Of a stretch of 64,000 nt of DNA, positions 48,816-56,007 are shown one piece after another; the first letter of the stretch is position 1, and every line of letters starts with the position of its first letter. The stretch lies in contig NZ_VZPL01000020.1 of the NCBI RefSeq assembly GCF_008801575.1, positions 18,355 through 82,354 of the forward strand, read 5' to 3'. The notes below the pieces were generated by a model. That model saw only the letters and a program-made list of their open reading frames with translations, had not been told where the DNA came from and did not search any database. Made by a program: the position numbers and the translations under genes. The DNA comes from Xanthomonas cissicola. GTDB lineage: Bacteria; Pseudomonadota; Gammaproteobacteria; Xanthomonadales; Xanthomonadaceae.

Positions 48816-49023
48816 GGTGCAGTGGCGACCAGTGCAGGTTAGGCAGATTGGCCCGCAACAGTAGAGAAGGGATCTGGCGGGTGAATGCCCGAAAAGTGCA
48901 ACGCGCGCGTAGTGATTGCCGATTCCGGTGTGGAGCGATTTCGCGCGGTGCTGCATGCTGCAAATCTGCGCGCCGCCCCTGGCTGCGGCACGCCGGCCGA
49001 CCGGCTACGGTTGGCTGCGTGCA

Positions 49024-49278
49024 TCACGCCATGCGCATCGACAGAGTCTCGCGAACCCGATTGTCCGTGTCTTGCTGCCGGCTCTGCGTCAGCGCCCGTT
49101 GCCGCTCCACGCTGGCCGTTTCCAGTTGCTGCAGCGACTGCTCAACCGGTGTGCGTACCGCCACATCGGTGGGCATGGCAGCACGCAAATGGGCAGGCAC
49201 CGGCCGGATGACATCATGCGCATTGGTCAATCCATTGCTGGGTTCGTCGCGAACGATAGGCAGCTCAGGAGCAACAGG
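49024..49278 (-). pseudogene. remnant of an XVIPCD-type effector (C-terminal tail)
   Basis: On the minus strand an open frame reads PELPIVRDEPSNG, then PAHLRAAMPTDVAVRTPVEQ and SLQQLETASVERQRAL before the stop at 49024. The piece PAHLRA.MPTDVAV.TPVEQSL is nearly identical to the end of the intact effector at 53.8 kb. An in-frame TAG lies just upstream of 49278, and no effector body is found beyond. It is thus the last part of the X-Tfe secretion domain without its toxin part. The rest of 48816-49483 holds no other supported gene. Confidence 0.8.
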
Positions 49279-49483
49279 CTATCCAAGGTCGAGCCGGCGA
49301 TTGCAGATGCAATACGGCGCAAGACATGGGAAGACGATCAATCACGGCCAACGGCATCATGCGCGTGGATCACGACGCTTGCGATGCAACAGCAGCTCGC
49401 CATGCATGTCGACGGAGGGCGTTTGCCGCCGTCCGTCGCGATACGTGGCGAGCTGCAGCGCCATCAATGCAGGCGTCGCCGCT

Positions 49484-50197
49484 TCATGCGCCGAACGCAC
49501 CATCGATCGTATGCATCGCGCCGGTCACAAAGCTCGCTTCCGGGCCCGCCAGCCAGGCCACCATGCCGGCGACTTCGTCGGCGCGGCCATGGCGTTTGAT
49601 CGCCATGAAGCTGTGCATCAGGTCTTTCATCGGCCCGTTTTCCGGATTGGCGTCGGTATCGATCGGGCCCGGTTGCACCACGTTGATGGTGATGCCGCGC
49701 GGCCCGAAGTCGCGCGCCAGCCCGCGGGCCAGCCCTTGCAGCGCGGATTTGCTCAGCGCGTAGGAGGCCATGCCGGGCAGCGGCATGCGGTCGCCGTTGA
49801 CCGAGCCGATCACGATGATCCGCCCGCCGGGCGGCATCTGCCGCGCTGCCTCCACGGCGGCGTGGTAGGGCGCGTGCACGTTGATGCGGAACAGCCGGTC
49901 CACCGCGTCCGGATCCTGGTCCAGCGCATCGCCGAACAAGGCGATGCCGGAGTTGACCACCAGCACATCCAGCGGCCCGCTGCGTCGCACCGTGTCGATG
50001 ACCGCATCGCGATCGGCGCTGTCGGCCAGCACCGCGGTGCTGCCGGTGTCACCGGCCAGGCGCTGCGCCGCCTCGGCAGAACCGGCATAGGTAAACATCA
50101 CCCGCGCGCCCTCGGCCACGAAGCGCCGCACGATGGCGGCCCCAATCCCCCGGCTGCCACCGAGCACAAATACCGACTTGTCTTTGAACGCTGACAT
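49484..50197 (-). CDS. bdcA: SDR-family oxidoreductase, BdcA-like
   Basis: A 237-residue short-chain dehydrogenase. GGSRGIGAAIVRRF is the cofactor site, NSGI takes the NAG place, Ser in IGSVNGDRMPLPG, YALSK gives the Tyr and Lys. The C-terminal NVVQPGPIDTDANPENGPMKD and WLAGPEASFVTGAMHTIDGAFGA match Escherichia BdcA very closely. BdcA was reported to bind cyclic di-GMP and favour biofilm dispersal. The divergent TetR gene matches BdcR, supporting orthology. The enzymatic substrate is unknown. Confidence 0.9.
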   Translation of the reverse strand: MSAFKDKSVFVLGGSRGIGAAIVRRFVAEGARVMFTYAGSAEAAQRLAGDTGSTAVLADSADRDAVIDTVRRSGPLDVLVVNSGIALFGDALDQDPDAVDRLFRINVHAPYHAAVEAARQMPPGGRIIVIGSVNGDRMPLPGMASYALSKSALQGLARGLARDFGPRGITINVVQPGPIDTDANPENGPMKDLMHSFMAIKRHGRADEVAGMVAWLAGPEASFVTGAMHTIDGAFGA

Positions 50198-50214
50198 GCA
50201 TCACCTCGCAATTA

Positions 50215-50232
50215 ATGTAGCGAGTAATACAT
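50215..50232. promoter_or_regulatory. candidate BdcR operator
   Basis: ATGTA-GCGAGTAA-TACAT (wider: TTAATGTA ... TACATAATA), an inverted repeat in the 70-bp divergent gap between bdcA and bdcR, in an AT-rich patch that also holds -10-like boxes. TetR repressors usually bind such sites; binding is inferred. Confidence 0.55.
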
Positions 50233-50267
50233 AATAGTTTTCGCCTGCCGTCAAGGATTTTGTAACT

Positions 50268-50858
50268 ATGACTACAGAAACTCCCCGGGCCCGCGGCCGG
50301 CCGCGCGCATTCGACCCGGACCAAGCGGTCGCCACCGCGCAGCAGCTGTTTCATGCGCGCGGCTACGACGCACTGAGCGTGGCCGACCTCACCCAGGCGC
50401 TGGGCATCAACCCGCCCAGTTTCTACGCCGCCTTCGGCAGCAAGGCCGGCCTGTATGCGCGCATCCTCGACCGCTACGCGCAGACCGGCGCCATCCCGCT
50501 GCCGCAACTCCTGGACACCGACCGACCGCTGGCCGACGCGCTGGCCGACGTACTGGAGCAGGCCGCCCGCTGCTACGCCGCAGATCCCGCCGCCACCGGC
50601 TGCCTGGTGCTGGAAGGCACGCGCAGCAACGACGCGCAGGCACGCGAGGCGGCCTGCAGCTTTCATGTCGCGGCCCAGGAGCTGATCCGCTCCCACATCG
50701 CCAAGCAGTGCCCGCACGACGCAGACCGGCTGGCGGATTTCGTCAGCACCACCATGGCCGGCCTGTCCGCCAGCGCCCGGCATGGGCAGAGCCTGGAGCG
50801 TCTGCTGGCGAGTGCGCGGCTGGCGGGGGAGGGGATTCGGGTGGCGTTGCGCGGGTAG
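50268..50858 (+). CDS. bdcR: TetR-family regulator, BdcR-like
   Basis: A 196-residue repressor. The N-terminal HTH includes RGRPRAFDPDQAVATAQQLF and LTQALGINPPSFYAAFGSKAGLY; the C-terminal TetR_C part has GCLVLEGTRS and STTMAGLSASARHGQS. It matches Escherichia BdcR in the HTH and in the C-terminal pattern. Divergent from bdcA with a palindrome between, so it probably represses bdcA and itself. The effector molecule is unknown. Confidence 0.9.
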   Translation: MTTETPRARGRPRAFDPDQAVATAQQLFHARGYDALSVADLTQALGINPPSFYAAFGSKAGLYARILDRYAQTGAIPLPQLLDTDRPLADALADVLEQAARCYAADPAATGCLVLEGTRSNDAQAREAACSFHVAAQELIRSHIAKQCPHDADRLADFVSTTMAGLSASARHGQSLERLLASARLAGEGIRVALRG

Positions 50859-51342
50859 GCAGGGTTAGAGTGGGCAGAAGCTTTCGATGGCGTGAGCGCA
50901 CCTGCTCGCTAATCGAGGTGCGCTTGCCGCTACCCAGTACGGTCAATCGGCAGGTTGTACGAGAGGGTCGTGATCGGTCGTCGCTCAGGAGAAGTCGTTG
51001 TCGGATGACTGGTGCGGCGAATCAGCAAGGGGCAGGTCAGCACCTATAGGCATCCATGTCCTAGGCTGGCTCTAACACGGGCCACTTCGACCTCTTTGTG
51101 CAATGCTGGAGATCACAAGGAGCCGCACGCAGCGTGTTGGTTGAACGTCCCGAACCATCCGAATTGCTGCTCACCCCGGACAGTCGCGCTGAGTCCATGC
51201 CAGATGGCGTCTTTGCGGGATGCAGCGTCTATTTCAGTCCCGAAATGAGAGTGTCGCTGAACCGCTTTCGTCTGCGCCCAATCACTTGACCGAGCCTGCT
51301 CATACGGCCACAGTCCGTGGCGTTCGCCCTCTTCGTTCAAGG
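50859..51342. other. 484-bp gap, no gene supported
   Basis: Between bdcR and the putative immunity lipoprotein. A 63-codon open frame at 51098-51289 has a protein-like composition (SVYFSPEMRVSLNRF) but no family match that I can name, and no ribosome site; it may be a remnant. No hairpin with T-run was seen. Confidence 0.4.
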
Positions 51343-52266
51343 ATGCCCGTGAAGAAGCTGACGCATTGCATCGTGGCGACCGCGCTGGCGCCCATCATGA
51401 CACTTGGGTGTGCACGGCTTTCGATGGAACAGGCTGCCGCAAAACCCCCAAGTGGTGCACAAAAAGCATCGTCTTTTCCTCAGGCGCCTGCGGCCACGCC
51501 TTCACCCTGGGTGGCCTTCAAACTGGAACGGCAGATGGGCGCCATCTGTGTGGACCGTACGCAATCACAGGGCTCCTCGCCTGCGCCTTTGCTCAGGGAC
51601 GGGTTTTGCAAAGGCCCGGCACCTGCGCATATGGCGCGTGCACTGCTTGCCATGCCTGCAGATGCGGTAGATGCCTCGCCGCAAGCGCGCGAAGCGAGAC
51701 TGCGCGATGCCGTGTACGTGGCCGCACCCGGATTGGGACGGCGCGCGGATTTCACCGTGGTTGCGGGTGATCTGACGATCCGTTCGTTCGAAAGTGCTGA
51801 TCCCGACAAAACGGTGTACCTGGTCTGGTCGGTGAAATGCCACGCAGATGATGCGGGCCTTGCGTGCCAGTCAGGCAAAGGGCGAAAGGCGTATCGCGTC
51901 ACCAAGGACGGTATCGCACGCGATGTCAGTGCAACGGTGTTTCCACCAGCGCCTAGCCTGACTGCAGAAGATGTTGCTCGGCAAAACAACCACGGCGGCT
52001 CGGAGCTTTTTCTGTTCGATGACAAGCTGCCCTTGGCGCCGACAATGCGATGGTTGATGGAATTCGATCCTGACCAGCCGCTGGCCACCGATGACCCGAA
52101 GCGTGTCGGGTCTTATGCCCATTTTGGTTTTCTTCGTTGGACAGGCGAACGCTTCGAGCTGGTAGAGCGAGTCGCTAAAGCGCAGTGGCCTTGTCGCCAG
52201 CAGCGCACAGGCGAACCGGCATGTGCGGATTATCCAGATAGTGAGGACCGTTTCATCAGCGAGTGA
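51343..52266 (+). CDS. putative X-Tfi immunity lipoprotein
   Basis: A 307-residue protein of unknown family. The N-terminus KKLTHCIVATALAPIMTLGC ends in a lipobox-like LGC (Cys near residue 23), so it is probably a periplasmic lipoprotein. The mature part has several Cys that could form disulphides (AICVDR, DGFCKG, VKCHADDAGLACQ, WPCRQQ, ACADYP) and a beta-rich domain. The stop overlaps a GTG in the effector frame and the effector ATG is 24 bp away, so the pair is translated together. Xanthomonas type IV effectors are usually coded beside an envelope immunity lipoprotein, which is the basis of this call. Direct proof is lacking. Confidence 0.65.
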   Translation: MPVKKLTHCIVATALAPIMTLGCARLSMEQAAAKPPSGAQKASSFPQAPAATPSPWVAFKLERQMGAICVDRTQSQGSSPAPLLRDGFCKGPAPAHMARALLAMPADAVDASPQAREARLRDAVYVAAPGLGRRADFTVVAGDLTIRSFESADPDKTVYLVWSVKCHADDAGLACQSGKGRKAYRVTKDGIARDVSATVFPPAPSLTAEDVARQNNHGGSELFLFDDKLPLAPTMRWLMEFDPDQPLATDDPKRVGSYAHFGFLRWTGERFELVERVAKAQWPCRQQRTGEPACADYPDSEDRFISE

Positions 52267-52289
52267 CCACTTCTGCAAGGAGCATCGAA

Positions 52290-53957
52290 ATGGCGAGATC
52301 CAACGATTTAGACATCCGTGCGACTGCCGACCAGATTTCTGCGTTGTTCAACGCCAATCGACAGGCCGAGGCGCTGCGCATGCTTGATGAGCGCAGACAA
52401 GGCCAGTCAGAGGTCGTGCGTGACGCACTGGATCGCTATATCGGCGCAGCGTCCGCCGGTGCAATCGCCAATCATCAACAAGGGCCGGTCGCCGCTGCGG
52501 ATGCCAGTGTGCTGCAACGCTTGCAACTAGCCACGTCAAATCAGCCAGCAATTCCGCCGCAAGCGCAAATGGCTGCCTTGAGCGACGCACAGCGCTATGA
52601 CGTCTACGCCAGCATCGTACGGGTGAGAGGTAACGAAGCCGCGCACGAGGCACTCTCGCGACCCAACGAGCGCTTGGTATTAGGCCTTCGCCAGGAAAAC
52701 TCAACGCTTGCGGCCATGCAGGATCGCGCGCATGCCGGAAGCTTGCGTAGCGACGATCCGGCAACCCCTGCCATCAACGAAGCTCAGGGCGGCACGGGCG
52801 TCTACAACGACCGCCTGGTCGTACTGTGGAAGGATGCCGATGGCACGCGGCATACGCAGGTCGCCCAACAAGCAAACACCGAGCCGACTGCGCAGTACGA
52901 TCATCATGCAGGCAACACGGGGCGGCGCCCGCGTGCGGAAGGCGGCATGGAGAACAGGACATTTGCACCGTCGCCAGGCTTTGAAAGCATCACCAGGCCC
53001 AGGAAGATCGAAGGCGAGGATGTCAATGCCGATGGCATCAGGGATCTCGGTCGCCTGAGCGAAGGCACCATCGAGATGCGGATGGGGCAGCACCCAAATC
53101 CCAGCCGGCCAGGCGTCCAAGACAACGCATTACGCCCAAGTCAGGCGGCAGTCGATGCAGGGCGGGGCGGGGTACAGCGGGATAGCAATGCGGACGGCTG
53201 GTTTGATCAAGCCGATCTCAACGGTGTGCAAAATCTCAACGACACCTTCAAGATTCATCGCGGTTCCAGCGGCAGTACCGATTCGGCTGGCTGCCAGACA
53301 ATTCATCCAGCCGAGTACGATGGGTTCATCGCGGCGGTTCAAGGCAACCCAGCGCAGACGCGCTGGCAATACGTGCTGACCAGCACCACACCCGGGCCGG
53401 TGCGGGTGCAGCATCAGGACCAAGGGCGAGGGCGTGAAGGGGTACAGCCAGGGCAGGAGGAGCAGGGGCATCGGCCGGCCCAGCCGCAGCGGCAGAACGG
53501 CGGGCCTGCAGCGCCGGTGCCTGGGAGGCCACGACAGGCAGACGCAGAAGACGCCCAACCCGCGCCTCATCCATTGCATGCACAGGCCAGCACCTTGGTT
53601 GGCCGGTTGGACGCCAGCATGGGTCGCGCCAGCGATGCGCACAGCGAGCGGATGAGCGCCAGCCTGGCCCATCTGGCAAAAGAGCACGGGCTCGAGCGCA
53701 TCGACCACGTAAAGCTGAGCAACCAAACGCCGCGTGCAGCGGCCGGTGCCACCGTGTTCGTGGTACAGGGCGAACCCAGCAACCCGGCCCATCTGCGCGC
53801 CAGCATGCCCACCGACGTGGCCGTCACTACGCCGGTGGAGCAATCGCTGGCAAAGCTGCAAGAGATAGATGCGCGTACCTTGGCGCAAGCGCAGAGTCTG
53901 GCGCAGGAAAGATCGATGGCGCAGGGGGAGGCGGTCAAGCCGCGAAGTATTGGATGA
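52290..53957 (+). CDS. putative type IV secretion antibacterial effector (X-Tfe, XVIPCD)
   Basis: A 555-residue protein. The C-terminus (about 427-555) matches the XVIPCD secretion domain: HPLHAQASTLVGRLDASMG, GLERIDHVKLS, TVFVVQGEPSNPAHLRASMP, TDVAVTTPVEQSL and a Gln-rich tail. This domain docks to the VirD4 coupling protein of the Xanthomonas bacteria-killing type IV system. The middle has two EF-hand-like loops (D244-x-N-x-D-G, D298-x-N-x-D-G) and a His323 / SAGC335QT pair that recalls Cys-dependent peptidoglycan enzymes. A Gln/Gly/Pro linker (about 370-425) joins the parts. ATG 52290 has AAGGAG at ideal distance; GTG 52263 is less likely. No secretion genes are in the window. Confidence 0.82.
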   Translation: MARSNDLDIRATADQISALFNANRQAEALRMLDERRQGQSEVVRDALDRYIGAASAGAIANHQQGPVAAADASVLQRLQLATSNQPAIPPQAQMAALSDAQRYDVYASIVRVRGNEAAHEALSRPNERLVLGLRQENSTLAAMQDRAHAGSLRSDDPATPAINEAQGGTGVYNDRLVVLWKDADGTRHTQVAQQANTEPTAQYDHHAGNTGRRPRAEGGMENRTFAPSPGFESITRPRKIEGEDVNADGIRDLGRLSEGTIEMRMGQHPNPSRPGVQDNALRPSQAAVDAGRGGVQRDSNADGWFDQADLNGVQNLNDTFKIHRGSSGSTDSAGCQTIHPAEYDGFIAAVQGNPAQTRWQYVLTSTTPGPVRVQHQDQGRGREGVQPGQEEQGHRPAQPQRQNGGPAAPVPGRPRQADAEDAQPAPHPLHAQASTLVGRLDASMGRASDAHSERMSASLAHLAKEHGLERIDHVKLSNQTPRAAAGATVFVVQGEPSNPAHLRASMPTDVAVTTPVEQSLAKLQEIDARTLAQAQSLAQERSMAQGEAVKPRSIG

Positions 53958-54048
53958 GGTCGTCCGTTTCCACTGTCTGACTGTAGATCAAGGCTCGGGG
54001 TTCGCTTTCGAAAATGCCCGCTTGCAAAAATCGGTCGCTCGACAGATA

Positions 54049-54070
54049 TTCCATATTCCGGAATATGGAA
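54049..54070. promoter_or_regulatory. 22-bp perfect palindrome upstream of the winged-helix gene
   Basis: TTCCATATTCC-GGAATATGGAA, two perfect 11-base arms with no spacer, ending 16 bp before the GTG start at 54087. It is AT-rich against a GC-rich background. It is probably the operator of the two-gene module, bound by the winged-helix product. Confidence 0.75.
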
Positions 54071-54086
54071 CAAGGCTTGCCTGGCT

Positions 54087-54617
54087 GTGGAATTGAAGCC
54101 CCAGGATCTGGTGGTGCTGTACAAGCAGGTCGCTCAGGCGGGCCAGGCCTGGACGTATGCATCCCTTGGAGAAGCACTGGGCATGAGCGCCTCCCAGGTG
54201 CATCGCAGCGTCAAGCGCGCGGTGGCATCCGGCTTGGCGCTGGAAAAAAGCCGCGGCGAGTGGGAGACCGTACGCACGGCGCTGCACGAATTTGCGGTCC
54301 ACGGCGTGCGTTACGCTTTTCCTGCAGTCATCGGGCCGCCAAAGCGTGGCATCCCTACGGCCTTTGGTGTGCCCCCACTGTCCACTGCGATTGCCAGCGC
54401 CCCAGGGGAGGCACCGGTGTGGCCAAGCGCGCAGGGCACGGCCAAAGGCCCAGGCTTGTCGCCGTTGTCGGCCGGTGCGCCCAACGCTGCGCTGGCCGAC
54501 CCTGCCTTGCACCAACTGCTGGCGCTGCAGGACGCCCTACGCAGCGGGCGGGCCCGCGAGCGCACGTTGGCAGCGCGCTATCTCAAGCAGTTACTGGGGC
54601 TTGGCGATGCGCTCTGA
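54087..54617 (+). CDS. winged-helix DNA-binding protein, probable antitoxin/regulator
   Basis: A 176-residue protein. The N-terminal third is a winged helix-turn-helix (LVVLYKQVAQAG, then TYASLGEALGMSASQVHRSVKRAVASGL). The middle has HGVRYAFPA and RGIPTAFGVPPLS, a pattern I have seen in proteins paired with nucleotidyltransferases. The C-terminal helix is rich in Arg (GRARERTLAARYLKQLL). GTG 54087 starts it. It overlaps the nucleotidyltransferase gene by 11 bp. By analogy with AbiEi/AbiEii it may be the antitoxin and autorepressor. The exact family is not known to me. Confidence 0.75.
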   Translation: MELKPQDLVVLYKQVAQAGQAWTYASLGEALGMSASQVHRSVKRAVASGLALEKSRGEWETVRTALHEFAVHGVRYAFPAVIGPPKRGIPTAFGVPPLSTAIASAPGEAPVWPSAQGTAKGPGLSPLSAGAPNAALADPALHQLLALQDALRSGRARERTLAARYLKQLLGLGDAL

Positions 54618-55293
54618 CGATCCTAATTTGCCGCACCTGCTTGTGATTGCGAATGCATTGGGCGAGCTTTGCGAACACGTAGTCTTCCTCGGCGGGGCAG
54701 TTGTTGGCCTGCTGTTATCCGATCCATTGGCGGAAAACGTCCGCGCCACCTATGACGTCGATGCGGTGGTCAATCTTGATTGGGCCCGATTCCGCGGTAT
54801 CGAGGCGCGCGTGGAATCTCAGGGCTTTGCGCGCGAGATGCGCAGCGGTGTCGTCGGTCGCTGGGTACACCAAGCGTCGGGCGTCATCTTCGACCTGATG
54901 CCGGTGGATGCCGGCGTGCTTGGCTTCTCCAATCGCTGGTACGCCCATGCTGTAGAGACGACCCAAGTGGTGGCCTTGAGCGATCGCCTGTCCATCCGCT
55001 TGGTGACAGCGACAGCATTCGTGGCGATCAAGCTCGAAGCCTTCGTTACCCGAGGCAACAGCGACTTTCTTTCCAGTCACGACCTGGAGGACGTCCTCAA
55101 TGTCGTCGATGGCCGGGCCGAGCTGGTGGAAGAGCTGGCCGTGGAGCATGCAGACTTTCGGCATTGGGTGGCCGGCGTGTTTGTGGGGCTAGTGGATAAC
55201 CCGGCGTTTGTGAACGCGTTGCCGGGATTGGTCGCCGAACCGGAGCGCGCAAACGTCGTGCTTCAGCGCCTACGCACCATTGCATCAGCATAG
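54607..55293 (+). CDS. AbiEii-type nucleotidyltransferase, possible toxin
   Basis: A 228-residue protein with the DNA-polymerase-beta nucleotidyltransferase signature: FLGGAVVGLL (Gly29-Gly30) and the metal pair in TYDVDAVV (Asp50, Asp52), then a third acidic strand in VIFDLMPVD. The C-terminal LEAFVTRGNSDFLSSHDLEDV fits the AbiEii/AbiGii group. Such proteins inactivate tRNA or other targets in type IV toxin-antitoxin and abortive-infection systems. The ATG lies inside the upstream gene (11-bp overlap), so both are translated together. Target and toxicity are not shown by sequence. Confidence 0.78.
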   Translation: MRSDDPNLPHLLVIANALGELCEHVVFLGGAVVGLLLSDPLAENVRATYDVDAVVNLDWARFRGIEARVESQGFAREMRSGVVGRWVHQASGVIFDLMPVDAGVLGFSNRWYAHAVETTQVVALSDRLSIRLVTATAFVAIKLEAFVTRGNSDFLSSHDLEDVLNVVDGRAELVEELAVEHADFRHWVAGVFVGLVDNPAFVNALPGLVAEPERANVVLQRLRTIASA

Positions 55294-55348
55294 CTGCGAC
55301 ATCGTGGGCTTAGGTCTGCAAAGAAAACCTTGAAGCACCACCGCCCGC

Positions 55349-55367
55349 TTGCGATGATGCATCGCAA
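55349..55367. promoter_or_regulatory. candidate operator of the second toxin-antitoxin pair
   Basis: TTGCGATG-ATG-CATCGCAA, perfect 8-base arms, 21 bp before the antitoxin ATG. Suits autoregulation by the small antitoxin. Confidence 0.6.
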
Positions 55368-55388
55368 TTGCAACGCACGGGGCCCGCT

Positions 55389-55652
55389 ATGAAATCCGCA
55401 TCTCTTCCATCGCTCCGGGTAGACCCGGCGCTGCGCGAAGCGGCCGAAGCCGTGTTGCAGGAGGGCGAGACGCTGTCCAGCTTCGTTGAGCACTCCGTCC
55501 GTGCCCAGGTGCAGCAGCGGCAGCAGCAGGGAGCCTTCATTGCACGCGGGCTGGCGTCGCGTGACAGCGCCAAGGCATCTAACCGATACACCGACGCGAA
55601 GGATGTGCTGGCCGGGCTGCAGTCCCAACTGGACAAGGCGCGCAAGGGCTAA
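55389..55652 (+). CDS. YlcI/YnfO-like antitoxin
   Basis: An 87-residue protein: SLPSLRVDPALREAAEAVLQ gives a ribbon-helix-helix-like N-terminus, GETLSSFVEHSVRAQVQQRQ the dimer helix, and the C-terminal part ends in a charged tail that could bind a toxin. It resembles the YlcI/YnfO family often found before RelE/ParE toxins. ATG 55389 is preferred to the frame opening at 55368. The toxin GTG starts 6 bp past the stop. Confidence 0.82.
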   Translation: MKSASLPSLRVDPALREAAEAVLQEGETLSSFVEHSVRAQVQQRQQQGAFIARGLASRDSAKASNRYTDAKDVLAGLQSQLDKARKG

Positions 55653-55658
55653 GCCAGC

Positions 55659-55967
55659 GTGGGATTTTCTGTCCGCTTCACTCAGCAGGCGAGCGACGAT
55701 CTCGCGCGTCTTTACGACTGGCTGCTACAGCGTGCCGAAGGCGACTTCACCGTGGCCGAGCGTGCGCTGCAGGCCACCGGCGATGGCGTCACCGTGCTTG
55801 AACTGGCCCCGTTGAGTTGCCGCAAGGCGGGGGTGGCGGACCCGTTCTTGCGCGAGCTGGTGATCGGCTTCGGTGCCAGCGGCTATGTGCTGCTGTTCGA
55901 GGTGGAAAGCGATCGGCTCGTTACCGTTTTGGCAGTCAGGCATCAGCGTGAAGACGACTATCATTAA
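55659..55967 (+). CDS. RelE/ParE-family toxin
   Basis: A 102-residue toxin with the ParE pattern: FSVRFTQQASDDLARLYDWL at the N-terminus, then the long helix FTVAERALQATGDGVTVL, RELVIGFGASGYVLLFEV and the C-terminal VTVLAVRHQREDDYH. All parts are present and in frame, unlike the prp-locus ParE. GTG 55659 is the start, 6 bp after the antitoxin gene. Whether it hits gyrase (ParE) or ribosome-bound mRNA (RelE) cannot be told. Confidence 0.87.
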   Translation: MGFSVRFTQQASDDLARLYDWLLQRAEGDFTVAERALQATGDGVTVLELAPLSCRKAGVADPFLRELVIGFGASGYVLLFEVESDRLVTVLAVRHQREDDYH

Positions 55968-56007
55968 GCACGGCGCTAGCGCCAACGTCGTGCCACAGAG
56001 GAAGTAG

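Noticed and set aside
49374..49478. 35-codon minus-strand frame downstream of bdcA (MALQLATYRDG...)
   Set aside because: Too short, no ribosome site and no recognised family; it may be chance coding in high-GC DNA.
51098..51289. 63-codon open frame before the immunity gene
   Set aside because: Protein-like piece but no family, no ribosome site and no conserved neighbour role that I can see; kept only as a note for the gap.
52290..55293. Type IV secretion machinery near the effector
   Set aside because: No VirB or VirD4 gene is in the window; the effector call rests only on its XVIPCD domain and lipoprotein neighbour.
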